Assembly: GCA_002695185.1 (NCBI GenBank)
Contig: NZOF01000059.1
Coordinates: 1 to 47,330, forward strand
DNA from: Erythrobacter sp.
GTDB lineage: Bacteria; Pseudomonadota; Alphaproteobacteria; Sphingomonadales; Sphingomonadaceae
DNA length: 47,330 nt
Reading direction: 5' to 3'
Shown: piece by piece, positions 8,808-18,039 of the stretch
Layout: each line of letters starts with the position of its first letter
Numbering within the stretch: the stretch's first letter is position 1
Notes under the pieces: generated by a model
What the model was told of the DNA's origin: nothing
What the model saw: the letters and a program-made list of their open reading frames with translations, nothing else
Databases searched by the model: none
Translations under genes and position numbers: made by a program

Positions 8808-10316
8808 TTACACGTCGCGAACGCGCAGCATGGCGAAGGCGGCGATGGTCCACACTGCCGCGCCGAACAGCATCGTCCAGATGGGATCGCCCGGGAACAG
8901 CGCCTTCATGATCGAACCCATCACCGTGGCCACCAGAAGCTGTGGCAGCACGACGAAGATGTTGAACAGCCCCATGTAGATGCCAAGCTTGGCCTGCGGC
9001 AGGCTGCTGGCCAGAATCGCGTAGGGCATCGCCAGGATCGAGGCCCAGGCAACGCCCCGCAGCACTTCGCACACGATCAGCAGGTTCGGATCGCGGAGGA
9101 CGAAATAGCCGAGGAAACCCAGAGCACCTGCCAGAAGGCAGACCATATGCGTCTTCGCCTTGCCGATCCGCTTGCTGAGCCGGGGCAGAAGGACCAGCGC
9201 GGCCACTGCGGCGACGCCGTTCTGGACGGTGTAGATCAAATTCCACCAGTTCGCGCCTTCGTTATAGGCGGGGGTGGTCGGATCGGCGCTGCCATAGAAA
9301 TATTGCGACACGATCGGCCCGGAATAGATCCACATCACGAACAGCGCCGACCAGCTGAAGAACTGCACCAGCGCCAGCCGCTTCATCGTTTCGGGCATGC
9401 CGGCAAAATCGCCCACGATGGTGGACAGCATATTGGTCGAGCGGCCCCGCTTGGCGAGCGAGATGGCGATCGCGGACAACACGCCGTAAATCGCCAACAG
9501 CGCGCCGAGCAGGTAGATTTCCTTCTCCAGCCCCAGCGGAGCGACGACCAGCGCAATGCCTGCCCCCAGCGCCAGCCAGATCAGCGCCGATCCGAAGCCT
9601 TTTTCGGCCAGTGCGGAAACGGGCTGGGCCGTCTCGGTTGCGCGTGAGGCCTCGAAAGCGGCCATTTCTTCGGGCGAATACTCGCGCGTGGTGAAAACGG
9701 TCCAGCCGATGGCCGCGAACAGGGCGAGGCCGCCGGCCCAGAAGCTCCACCGCACCGTGTCGGGAATTTCGCCTGCCGGGGCCAGATTGCTCACTCCGAG
9801 ATGGCCGAGCAGCCAGGGGAAGATCGCCGCAACGACCGCGCCCGCGCCGATGAAGGCTGTCTGGACGGCATAACCGGTGGCGTGTTGGGAGCTGTCGAGC
9901 ATGTCGCCCACGAAAGCGCGGAAAGGCTCCATCGCGATGTTGAGGCTGGCGTCGAGCAGCCATAGCAATCCCGCCGCGAATACCAGCGGCGCGGCGAAGG
10001 CCGGTGCGAACGGCATCAGGAACAGCGCCAGCGCGGCCAGCAAGGCGCCGGTCATGAAATACGGGCGGCGGCGGCCGAAGCGATTCCAGGTCTTGTCCGA
10101 CAGATGGCCCACGATGGGCTGAACGATCAGCCCGGTCAGCGGGGCCGCGATCCACAGCGCCGGCAGATCGTCGAGCGATGCGCCCACGGTCTGGAAAATG
10201 CGGCTCATGTTCGAGTTCTGCAGCACGAAGCCGATCTGGATACCGAAGAAGCCGAAGCTCATGTTCCACAGGCCGCGGAAACTCTGGCGCGGTTTTTCGG
10301 TGAGCGCATGTGTCAT
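8808..10316 (-). CDS. MFS sugar transporter (GPH/sucrose-maltose permease type, MalY-like)
   Basis: A 502-residue inner-membrane transporter with about 12 hydrophobic segments. The N-terminus carries FGFFGIQIGFVLQNSNMSRIF, and the loop after helix 2 has the MFS signature GHLSDKTWNRFGRRRPY, both characteristic of sugar:proton symporters of the sucrose/maltose group. It is the likely uptake system for maltose or short maltodextrins from periplasm to cytoplasm, feeding the cytoplasmic GH13 enzyme at 18039. Caulobacter MalY plays this role with its receptor MalA. It lies 108 bases downstream of the LacI-type gene on the same strand, and that gap contains a CATACGAATG sequence resembling the candidate operator before the receptor. 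Confidence 0.88.
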   Translation of the reverse strand: MTHALTEKPRQSFRGLWNMSFGFFGIQIGFVLQNSNMSRIFQTVGASLDDLPALWIAAPLTGLIVQPIVGHLSDKTWNRFGRRRPYFMTGALLAALALFLMPFAPAFAAPLVFAAGLLWLLDASLNIAMEPFRAFVGDMLDSSQHATGYAVQTAFIGAGAVVAAIFPWLLGHLGVSNLAPAGEIPDTVRWSFWAGGLALFAAIGWTVFTTREYSPEEMAAFEASRATETAQPVSALAEKGFGSALIWLALGAGIALVVAPLGLEKEIYLLGALLAIYGVLSAIAISLAKRGRSTNMLSTIVGDFAGMPETMKRLALVQFFSWSALFVMWIYSGPIVSQYFYGSADPTTPAYNEGANWWNLIYTVQNGVAAVAALVLLPRLSKRIGKAKTHMVCLLAGALGFLGYFVLRDPNLLIVCEVLRGVAWASILAMPYAILASSLPQAKLGIYMGLFNIFVVLPQLLVATVMGSIMKALFPGDPIWTMLFGAAVWTIAAFAMLRVRDV

Positions 10317-10410
10317 GGATTATGTCCTCGTCCGCATCCGGCTGAGGTCTTTACGCCCGCTCGGATGAATTTCGCCCGGCTCGCATGAAGCGGCGGGGGC
10401 GGCAAGGCCG

Positions 10411-10420
10411 CATACGAATG
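10411..10420. promoter_or_regulatory. Candidate LacI-family operator upstream of the MFS gene
   Basis: CATACGAATG lies about 95 bases upstream of the transporter start, just beyond the 3' end of the LacI gene. It differs by one base from the perfect palindrome CATACGTATG upstream of the TonB-dependent receptor. A central CG flanked by symmetric arms fits LacI-family operators. The link is inferred from two sites only. Confidence 0.25.
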
Positions 10421-10424
10421 TGGT

Positions 10425-11474
10425 CTATGCTTCGCCGGCCCCGCTGGAGGCGCGAACCACCAGCTTTCCGGGCAGTTTTCGCGGCGCGGTTTCGCGTGCG
10501 TCGATCTGGGCGATCAGGGTTTCGACCAGGGCTGCGCCCGCACCCGTGATGTCTTGCATCACGGTGGTGAGCGGCGGGGTGGTGAGGCTGGCGGCGGGAA
10601 TATCGTCGAAGCCGACCACGGCGATGTCGCCGGGCACAGTGCGTCCGGCCTCGGCCAGCGCGCGCATCGCGCCGATCGCAATCAAATCGCTGGCGGCGAA
10701 GATCGCATCGAATGGCGTGCCGCTGGCGAGCAGGGCGCGGGCGGCATCGTAGCCCGCTTCCTCGGTGGTGATGGCATCGAACTGGAGGCGCTTGTCCGGG
10801 GAAAGGCCTGCTTCTTCGAGCGCCGTGGTCAGGCCGAGATACCGGCCGTGGAATTCGGGATAATGCTCGTCCGCATGGCCGAGGAAGGCGATCCGGCTGC
10901 GTCCGTTCTCGATCAGGTGGCGGCCCGCCAGCCGCCCGGCGGCGTGATTGTCCGTGCCCACCGTGACCCCGCTCGCATCGTTGGAGACCGAGCCCCAGCG
11001 GGCAAAATGCGTTCCCTGCCGGACCAGCTGGTCCAGCCGTTCGCGATAGAGCGTGTAATCGCCATAGCCGAGCAGGATCAGCCCGTCGGCGCGGTGGCTG
11101 TCCTGATAGCGGACATGCCAGTCATCCTCCATTTTCTGGAACGATATCAGCAGGTCCAGGCCGCGATCGGCGCAGGCGCGGGTGATCGATCCCAGCATGG
11201 CGAGGAAAAAGGGATTGATCATGCTGCGATCAGGGGTCGGGTCTTCGAAAAACAGCAACGCGATGGTGTTCGATCGCTGGGACCGCAGCGAGCTGGCGTT
11301 CTTGTCGACCGTGTAATTGAGCTCGGCGGCGATGGCCTCGATCTTGGCGCGGGTTTCGGCGCTCACCGACTTTTCGCCGCGCAGGGCACGGCTCACGGTG
11401 GGCTGCGAGACGCCAGCGCGATACGCGATGTCGAAGCTGGTCGGCCGTCCGGTTGGTGCGCGCCCCACAGTCAC
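10425..11474 (-). CDS. LacI-family transcriptional regulator of the maltodextrin locus
   Basis: A 349-residue regulator. The N-terminal helix-turn-helix reads DIAYRAGVSQPTVSRALRG, followed by the hinge helix region AAELNYTVDKNASSLRS, and a periplasmic-binding-like sensor domain (VTVGTDNHAAGRLAG, VVGFDDIPAA). It is transcribed leftward together with the MFS gene and divergently from the receptor operon. It therefore probably represses both arms until maltose or a related glucoside binds. The effector is inferred from gene context, not from residues. Length and domain order are normal for the family. Confidence 0.92.
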   Translation of the reverse strand: MTVGRAPTGRPTSFDIAYRAGVSQPTVSRALRGEKSVSAETRAKIEAIAAELNYTVDKNASSLRSQRSNTIALLFFEDPTPDRSMINPFFLAMLGSITRACADRGLDLLISFQKMEDDWHVRYQDSHRADGLILLGYGDYTLYRERLDQLVRQGTHFARWGSVSNDASGVTVGTDNHAAGRLAGRHLIENGRSRIAFLGHADEHYPEFHGRYLGLTTALEEAGLSPDKRLQFDAITTEEAGYDAARALLASGTPFDAIFAASDLIAIGAMRALAEAGRTVPGDIAVVGFDDIPAASLTTPPLTTVMQDITGAGAALVETLIAQIDARETAPRKLPGKLVVRASSGAGEA

Positions 11475-11609
11475 TCCTCTCCGCCATCCGGCGGCTCGTA
11501 GAAAGCCTTTCGCAAGGCCGGTTCGCGCTAGGCCCTAACGCTGCGTCTGGCAACTTTGCGGCCCTTGCCACGGGCGGGCGAACCAGCCGTTAATTCCGGG
11601 CGCAAGTAT

Positions 11610-11628
11610 AGCATAACATACGTATGCT
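11610..11628. promoter_or_regulatory. Candidate LacI-family operator upstream of the TonB-dependent receptor
   Basis: The 277-base divergent region between the regulator and the receptor contains AGCATA-ACATACG-TATGCT, a 6-base inverted repeat with a 7-base spacer. Nested in it is the perfect 10-base palindrome CATACGTATG (11617-11626). It lies about 125 bases before the receptor ATG. An imperfect copy (GAAACGTATG) occurs at 11704-11713. No convincing -35/-10 pair was identified in the rest of the gap. Confidence 0.4.
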
Positions 11629-11751
11629 CTCTTCCGAAGTGGCAGAGTTCGGGCGTATCGGGCCCCGAACGAGGGAGGCCGGCGCACCGGTCACTCCCTC
11701 GAAGAAACGTATGGCCGGCCCGTATTGGCTGGCAGTGGAGAGGGTATACCG

Positions 11752-14538
11752 ATGGCACTTCGCGACACGCTTCGCAGCGGAATTAGCATTTCCGCATTCA
11801 CCGCAACTCTGGCGCTGGCTGGTGGGATGATCCCGGCCGCAGCCTTTGCGCAAGGCACGCAGCCTGTAACGCCCGAGCAGGTGGACGAAGGCCAGCCGGT
11901 CAGCGATCCCGATGCGGCCGACGATGTGATCGTCGTCACCGGTTTCCGCGCCAGCCTCGAAAGCGCGGTCGCGGAAAAGAAGCTGTCCGAACAGATCGTC
12001 GAATCGATCACTGCTGAAGACATCGGCAAGCTGCCCGACGCATCGATCGGCGAATCAATCGCCCGCCTTCCCGGCCTCACCGCGCAGCGCCTCAACGGCC
12101 GCGCGAATGTGGTGGCCATCCGCGGCTTCGGCCCGGATTTCTCGCAAACCCTTCTGAACGGACGCGAGCAGACGACCACGAGCGACAACCGCTCGGTCGA
12201 GCTCGACCAGTATCCGTCCGAAATCGTCAACCAGGTCGTGGTCTACAAATCTCCCACCGCCTCCCTTGTGGGCCAGGGCCTGGTTGGCACCATCGATATC
12301 CGCACCATTCGCCCGCTCGAAACCGGCGAGCGTATCATCGCCGTCGGCGCGCGCGGGTCATGGGCGGATATCGGTGCCCTCAATGCAGGGTCGAAGGAAT
12401 TCGGCTATCGTGTAAACGGCACCTATGTCGACCAGTTCGCCGACGATACGCTAGGCATCTCCATCGCCGCATCCTATGTCGACGAGCCGTACCAGCTGCA
12501 GGAATTCAACGCCTGGGGCTATGACACGGTCGATGTCGGCGGGCAGGACGCCGCGCTGATCGGCGGGTCGAAATCCTACGTCACCTCCACTCAGCTGAAG
12601 CGCCTCGGCATCAACGGCACGGTCCAATACCAGCCGATGCCGCAGCTGACCTTCACGCTGGATGCCTTCTATTCGAACTTCGACGACGACCAGTCCAAGC
12701 GCGGCCTCGAACTGCCGCTGGCTTATGGCGGCGATCTGAACGCCGATTTCGATCCCGCAAGCGCCACGGTCGAGGACGGCCTCGTTGCCGCGGGCCGGTT
12801 CGACAATGTCCGGGGCGTCATCCGCAACGACATCTTCCAGCGCAAGGCCGATCTCTATTCGGGCGGCTTCAACGCCAATTGGGAAGGCGATGACGGCTGG
12901 AGCGCATTCTTCGACTTCGGCTATTCGCGCACCGACCGCAACGAGCTGAGCCTCGAAAGCTATTCGGGCACCGGCTATAACGGCCCCGTAACCGGCGAAG
13001 GTGCGGGTGCGACCATCGACTTTACCTCGGGCGACAAGGGCACGGTCTTCGATTCCTCGCTCGACTACAGCGATCCTTCGCAGATCTTCCTGACCGATCC
13101 GCTCGGCTGGGGTGGCAGCGAAGTGCAGGCCGGCTATTCGAACAACCGCATCGTCGAAGACGAGCTGTTCCAGTACCGCGTCGAAGTTGCGAAAGAACTC
13201 CAGTCGGACAGCTTCCTGCGCAGCGTGCAGTTCGGCATGAACTACACCACCCGCGAAAAGAGTCTGACGCCCGACGAAGCCTTCGTCCGCCTGCCGGGCG
13301 GGGCGACCGAAGTGGCGATCCCCTCGCAATATCTTCAGCGCTCGACCGACCTCACCTATCTGGGTCTCGGCCCGATCGTCAGCTATGATGCACGCGATCT
13401 CATCGCCGACGGCGTGCTGGTGCTCGAACCGCGCGTGGTGACCGGCCCCGGTGCAGCGAATGACGTGCTGAGCAAGAGCTACACGGTCGCCGAAGATCTG
13501 ATGACCATGTACCTGCAGACCAATCTGGAGCAGGAAGTCGGCGCCGGCGTGATCACTGGTAATGTCGGCGTGCAGGCGATCAACACGGTTCAGAAGTCGA
13601 CCGGTTTCATCTTCCCTGAAACCGGCCCCGAGCAGCGTACGCTGGGCGACGATTACTGGGACGTTCTGCCCAGCGCCAACCTGTCGCTGCGGCTCGATAG
13701 CGACTGGGTCTTCCGTGTCGCCGCAGCGCGCGAAATCATGCGGGCCCGGCTCGACGATACACGCGTGTCGATCGATTACGGCATCGATGCCACCGTGCCC
13801 GGCGGCCTCATCCGCGGCAGCGGCGGCAATCCGGCGCTGCGCCCCTATCGGGCCAATGCGGTCGATTTCAACATCGAGAAGTACTTCGGCACCGGCGGCG
13901 TCGTGGCGCTCCAGCTGTTCTACAAGGACATCAAGAGCTACGTCTTCAACGGCCGCTTCGGCTATGATTATACGGGTTTCCCCACCCCCACCGGGGCGGA
14001 TGCCTATCCTAACCTGCCTGCCATTGGCACGCTGGAAGCGCCGACCAATACCGGCGGCGGCGATCTCTACGGTGCGGAACTGGCTGTGACCCTGCCGTTC
14101 TCCACCTTTACCCCCGCGCTGGACGGCTTCGGCATCACCGGCGGTGCCAGCTATACCAAGACCAAGATCGAAGATCCGGACGGCAACGAAACGGAGATCC
14201 CCGGCTATTCGAAGTGGGTGGTCAACGGGACGGCCTATTTCGAAAAGGCTGGCTTTAACACCCGTGTAAGCGCGCGCTATCGTTCCAGCTTCCTGGGTGA
14301 TTTCACCGGCTTTGGCGGATCGCCCACACGGCGTACCGCGCTGGACGAAACGATCATCGATGCGCAGATCGGCTATGATTTCCAGCCCGGCAGCGCGCTC
14401 GATGGTCTCTCGCTCTATATCCAGGGCCAGAACCTGACCGACCAGCCCTTCGTTTCAGTGGGTGAGAACCGCAATCAGGTGGTCGATTACCAGAGCTACG
14501 GGCGCCGCTTCCTCGCAGGCTTCACCTACAAGTTCTGA
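11752..14538 (+). CDS. TonB-dependent outer-membrane receptor, Caulobacter type (maltodextrin uptake)
   Basis: A 928-residue outer-membrane receptor. It has a signal peptide ending near AAAFAQG, a TonB box (DDVIVVTGFRASLE), a plug domain (SITAEDIGKLPDASIGESIARLPG, then RGFGPDFSQTLLNGRE) and a long beta barrel. The barrel ends YGRRFLAGFTYKF with the C-terminal phenylalanine needed for BamA recognition. These features match the Caulobacter-type TonB-dependent receptor family. The ATG at 11752 follows a GGAGAGGG ribosome site; an in-frame TTG at 11725 is less likely. Position upstream of three alpha-glucan hydrolases and beside an MFS permease and LacI regulator indicates maltodextrins as substrate, as for Caulobacter MalA; this is inference. 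Confidence 0.93.
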   Translation: MALRDTLRSGISISAFTATLALAGGMIPAAAFAQGTQPVTPEQVDEGQPVSDPDAADDVIVVTGFRASLESAVAEKKLSEQIVESITAEDIGKLPDASIGESIARLPGLTAQRLNGRANVVAIRGFGPDFSQTLLNGREQTTTSDNRSVELDQYPSEIVNQVVVYKSPTASLVGQGLVGTIDIRTIRPLETGERIIAVGARGSWADIGALNAGSKEFGYRVNGTYVDQFADDTLGISIAASYVDEPYQLQEFNAWGYDTVDVGGQDAALIGGSKSYVTSTQLKRLGINGTVQYQPMPQLTFTLDAFYSNFDDDQSKRGLELPLAYGGDLNADFDPASATVEDGLVAAGRFDNVRGVIRNDIFQRKADLYSGGFNANWEGDDGWSAFFDFGYSRTDRNELSLESYSGTGYNGPVTGEGAGATIDFTSGDKGTVFDSSLDYSDPSQIFLTDPLGWGGSEVQAGYSNNRIVEDELFQYRVEVAKELQSDSFLRSVQFGMNYTTREKSLTPDEAFVRLPGGATEVAIPSQYLQRSTDLTYLGLGPIVSYDARDLIADGVLVLEPRVVTGPGAANDVLSKSYTVAEDLMTMYLQTNLEQEVGAGVITGNVGVQAINTVQKSTGFIFPETGPEQRTLGDDYWDVLPSANLSLRLDSDWVFRVAAAREIMRARLDDTRVSIDYGIDATVPGGLIRGSGGNPALRPYRANAVDFNIEKYFGTGGVVALQLFYKDIKSYVFNGRFGYDYTGFPTPTGADAYPNLPAIGTLEAPTNTGGGDLYGAELAVTLPFSTFTPALDGFGITGGASYTKTKIEDPDGNETEIPGYSKWVVNGTAYFEKAGFNTRVSARYRSSFLGDFTGFGGSPTRRTALDETIIDAQIGYDFQPGSALDGLSLYIQGQNLTDQPFVSVGENRNQVVDYQSYGRRFLAGFTYKF

Positions 14539-14603
14539 TGCACGGGGCGGGATGGCGGATCATGCACCAGCAACCGCCATCCCCGCTGCCTGGCTTGCCG
14601 ATA

Positions 14604-14646
14604 CCCCTTGCCCTTGCTGACGCTTGCGTCGGACAAGGGCGCGGGG
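14604..14646 (+). other. Strong intercistronic stem-loop between receptor and halogenase genes
   Basis: GCCCTTG (14610-14616) pairs with CAAGGGC (14634-14640). The inside folds further through GACGC (14619-14623) with GCGTC (14626-14630), and CCCC (14604-14607) can extend the base with GGGG (14643-14646). No U-tract follows, so it is not a canonical terminator. It may stabilise the receptor message or reduce read-through into the halogenase gene 14 bases downstream. Confidence 0.5.
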
Positions 14647-14659
14647 ACCGGATAAGATC

Positions 14660-16222
14660 ATGGCCGTGATGCAGACTTCCTCACCCACCACAAACGGCAG
14701 CGCTGCGCCGCTCAATGTCGCCATTGCCGGGGGCGGGACCGCCGGATGGATGGCGGCTGCTGGGCTGGCCCGGCTGACGGCCTGCAAGGTCACGCTGGTC
14801 GAATCCGATGCCATCGGCACGGTGGGCGTGGGCGAGGCCACGATCCCGCAAATCCGCCTGTTCAATCGCGGGCTGGGGATCGACGAGGCGGAATTCCTGC
14901 GCGAGACCAAGGGCACCTTCAAGCTCGGCATTGAATTCGACGGCTGGCGCAAGGCCGGCACCAGCTACATGCACGCCTTCGGCAATGTCGGGGCCGGGGC
15001 GGGGCTGCTGCCCTTCCACCATCTCTGGCTGCGCGGGCGCGAACTGGGCAGTGCCAAGGATTTCGGCGCCTATTCGCTCAACGAAGCCGCCGCGCGCGCA
15101 GGCAGAATGCAGATGTGGCCGGCGGACAAGGCGCCGCAGCCCGACATGCCCTGGGCCTATCACTTCGACGCCACGCTCTATGCCGCCTTCTTGCGCCGCT
15201 TTGCCGAGACGCGCGGTGTAACCCGGATCGAAGGCCGGATCGAGACGGTCGAACGGGATGGGGAAAGCGGCGATATCGCCGCGCTCGTAATCGATGGCGG
15301 TCGGCGGATCGAAGCCGATTTCTATATCGACTGCACCGGCTTTCGCGGTTTGCTGGCAGGCGACATGCCGGGCCAAGGCTTCGAGGACTGGAGCCACTGG
15401 CTGCCCTGCGACAGGGCGATTGCCGTGCCCTGCAAGACCGGCGGAGAATTCACCCCCTATACTCGCGCTGCGGCGCACACGGCGGGCTGGAAATGGCGCA
15501 TTCCGTTGCAGCACCGGATCGGCAACGGGCTGGTCTATTGCAGCGATTATCTGGCCGATGACGAGGCAGAGGCGCAGCTGCTCGCCGATCTCGACGGGGA
15601 GCCGCTGGGCGATCCCAGGACGATGCGCTTCACCACCGGCATGCGGCGCGCTCCATGGAGCGGGAATTGCCTTGCACTCGGCCTTGCCGCCGGGTTCATG
15701 GAGCCGCTGGAATCGACCAGTATTCACCTGATCCAGTCGGGCATTGCGCGTTTTCTTTCGATGCTGCCGCGCCCCGGGATGGAAGCTGCGATGGCGGCTG
15801 AATTCAATCGCCAGTCGGGTTTCGAATGGTCGGCCATCCGCGATTTTCTGATCCTGCATTATGCCGCCAATGAACGCAGCGGCGAACCCTTCTGGGACCG
15901 CGCCCGGGCGATGGATCTGCCCGCCAGCCTTGCGACACGGATCGAGCTGTTCCGCAGTACCGGCTATCTCAGCCGCGAGCATGACGAGTTGTTTACCGAA
16001 GCGGGCTGGACGCAGGTCCTGCTGGGGCAGGGCATCCTGCCGCGCGCCACTCATCCCAATGCCGATGCGCTCGACCCGGCCGCCCTCGAACGGCTGCTGG
16101 CGGGAATCGAAAGCGACATCGCGGAAACGGTCGGCACCATGCCCGGCCATGCCCAGTTCCTGCGCGCTACTTGCATGCCGCAGACCGCCAACCGACCCGC
16201 CGCCACCAAGGAGACGGCCTGA
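14660..16222 (+). CDS. Flavin-dependent tryptophan-halogenase-family protein
   Basis: A 520-residue FAD-dependent halogenase-like enzyme. The nucleotide-binding motif is GGGTAGW (residues 24-30). The lysine that relays hypohalous acid in PrnA (Lys79) corresponds to Lys88 in GTFKLGIEF. The WxWxIP motif separating halogenases from monooxygenases is intact (W277-K-W279-R-I-P). The Glu of the chloride-site EST segment is present (E351), although the glycine after it in PrnA is serine here. It therefore appears catalytically competent. Such genes often sit next to TonB-dependent receptors in sphingomonads, xanthomonads and Caulobacter, but their substrates are mostly unknown. The ATG at 14660 is chosen because homologs start shortly before the first strand. 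The stop codon shares bases with the next start (TGATG). Confidence 0.88.
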   Translation: MAVMQTSSPTTNGSAAPLNVAIAGGGTAGWMAAAGLARLTACKVTLVESDAIGTVGVGEATIPQIRLFNRGLGIDEAEFLRETKGTFKLGIEFDGWRKAGTSYMHAFGNVGAGAGLLPFHHLWLRGRELGSAKDFGAYSLNEAAARAGRMQMWPADKAPQPDMPWAYHFDATLYAAFLRRFAETRGVTRIEGRIETVERDGESGDIAALVIDGGRRIEADFYIDCTGFRGLLAGDMPGQGFEDWSHWLPCDRAIAVPCKTGGEFTPYTRAAAHTAGWKWRIPLQHRIGNGLVYCSDYLADDEAEAQLLADLDGEPLGDPRTMRFTTGMRRAPWSGNCLALGLAAGFMEPLESTSIHLIQSGIARFLSMLPRPGMEAAMAAEFNRQSGFEWSAIRDFLILHYAANERSGEPFWDRARAMDLPASLATRIELFRSTGYLSREHDELFTEAGWTQVLLGQGILPRATHPNADALDPAALERLLAGIESDIAETVGTMPGHAQFLRATCMPQTANRPAATKETA

Positions 16223-18039
16223 TGAAACGTTTCACCCTATCCCTTGCCGCCGCGCTGCTCGCCAGCACGCCCGGCTTCGCCCAGCAGCCGGAAACGGACA
16301 GCTTCCGCGAACGCGGGGTTGAAGACGAGGTGATCTATTTCGTCCTGCCTGATCGCTTCGCCAATGGCGATACCACCAATGATCTGGGCGGCTATGCCGA
16401 CGATCCGCTGGTCAGCGGCTTCGATCCTTCGCACAAGGGCTTCTATCACGGCGGCGATCTGAAGGGGCTGACCGAAAAGCTCGATTACATCCAGGGCATG
16501 GGCGTCACCGCGATCTGGTTCGCGCCGATCTTCAAGAACAAGCCGGTGCAGGGCGATCCCGGCAATCCGGGCAGCTTCAGTTCGGGCTATCACGGTTACT
16601 GGGTGACCGATTTCACGCAGGTCGATCCGCATTTCGGCACAAATGATGAATTCGCCGCCTTCGTGGCCGCCGCCCATGCGCGCGGGATGAAGGTCTATAT
16701 GGACATCATCGCCAACCACACTGCCGATGTGATCCGCTTTGCCGAAGACACTTACGATTATCGCAGCAAGGGCGAATATCCCTATTCCACCCGCGGCGGC
16801 GTGGATGGGGAACGGATCAACAAGGGCTTCGACCCGGCCGATCCCAGCCCCGAAAACTGGGCGAAGCTGACCGATCCGACTTTTGCCTATACCCCTGTGG
16901 TGCCCGAGGCGGAGCGCGATGTGAAAGTGCCCGCCTGGCTCAACGATCCGATCTATTACCACAATCGCGGCGATACCTTCTGGATCGGCGAAAGCGCGGT
17001 CGATGGCGATTTCGTCGGGCTGGACGATCTGTTTACCGAGCATCCGCGCGTGGTGGCGGGCATGATCGACATCTTCGGTAACTGGATCGACCAGTACGGT
17101 ATCGACGGCTTCCGCATCGATACCGCCAAGCATGTGAACCCTGAGTTCTGGCAGGCTTTCGTGCCCGCCATGCTCGAGCGCGCCGAAGCGCGCGGCATTC
17201 CCAACTTCCATATCTTCGGCGAAATCGCCTACCAATCGCCCGATGCGATGACTGCCGCCCGCATCATGACGGAAGCGGGGCTGCCCTATGCGCTCGACAT
17301 GGGTTTCGCCAAGGCGGCCCAGCTGGTCGCCAGCGGCAAGGAAAGCCCGGCCATCATGGCCGAATTTCTGAGCCAGGACGTGATCTATCCCGGCGGCGCC
17401 AAGACCGCGACCGGCCTGCCGACCTTCCTCGGCAATCACGATTTCGGGCGCTTCTCCATGTTCCTGCGCGATTATGCGGAGACGGACGACACCGACGAAC
17501 TGCTGGCGCGCACCAAGCTCGGCCATGTGATGATGTTCGCCCTGCGCGGCGTGCCGACCGTCTATTACGGTGACGAGCAGGGTTTCATCTCCGACGGCAA
17601 CGACCAGCTTTCGCGTGAGGACATGTTCGAAAGCCGGGTTGCGGATTATAATGACAATGTCCTGCTTGGCACCGATGCCACCACGGCCGGCGACAATTTC
17701 GACACTTCGCATCCGCTCTACCAGCTGATCGGTGACCTCGCCGCAATGCGCACTGCCTCGCCGGCCTTGCGCCGGGGGCTGACCACCATCCGCGCCTTCG
17801 ATCACGAAGGCCCCGGCCTGCTGGCGGTGGAGCGGTATGACGAAGAAAGCGGCCAGCGTGTTCTGGCAGCGTTCAACACCTCGAACACTCCGATCAAGAG
17901 GGTGTTCGGGACTGAAACCGGAACAAAAAGCCTCGTTTCTCTGGCTGGTGATTGCCCCGCCACGCCCGCCGCGCCGGGCAGCATCAGCCTTACCCTGCCT
18001 GCCTTCGGATGGGCCATTTGCGAGCTGGGCGACAAGTGA
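16222..18039 (+). CDS. Exported alpha-amylase family GH13 enzyme (cyclomaltodextrinase/alpha-amylase-like)
   Basis: A 605-residue glycoside hydrolase with an N-terminal Sec signal peptide (MKRFTLSLAAALLASTPGFA), so it works in the periplasm. Catalytic residues are in place: nucleophile Asp300 in GFRIDTAKH, acid/base Glu334 in HIFGEIAYQ, and Asp407 in FLGNHD. The opening YFVLPDRFANGD and YHGGDLKGL are typical of GH13. It should cut maltodextrins brought in by the receptor into smaller oligosaccharides. The ATG overlaps the halogenase stop codon, and its own stop overlaps the next ATG, indicating coupled translation in one operon. Bond specificity cannot be read from sequence alone. Confidence 0.92.
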   Translation: MKRFTLSLAAALLASTPGFAQQPETDSFRERGVEDEVIYFVLPDRFANGDTTNDLGGYADDPLVSGFDPSHKGFYHGGDLKGLTEKLDYIQGMGVTAIWFAPIFKNKPVQGDPGNPGSFSSGYHGYWVTDFTQVDPHFGTNDEFAAFVAAAHARGMKVYMDIIANHTADVIRFAEDTYDYRSKGEYPYSTRGGVDGERINKGFDPADPSPENWAKLTDPTFAYTPVVPEAERDVKVPAWLNDPIYYHNRGDTFWIGESAVDGDFVGLDDLFTEHPRVVAGMIDIFGNWIDQYGIDGFRIDTAKHVNPEFWQAFVPAMLERAEARGIPNFHIFGEIAYQSPDAMTAARIMTEAGLPYALDMGFAKAAQLVASGKESPAIMAEFLSQDVIYPGGAKTATGLPTFLGNHDFGRFSMFLRDYAETDDTDELLARTKLGHVMMFALRGVPTVYYGDEQGFISDGNDQLSREDMFESRVADYNDNVLLGTDATTAGDNFDTSHPLYQLIGDLAAMRTASPALRRGLTTIRAFDHEGPGLLAVERYDEESGQRVLAAFNTSNTPIKRVFGTETGTKSLVSLAGDCPATPAAPGSISLTLPAFGWAICELGDK

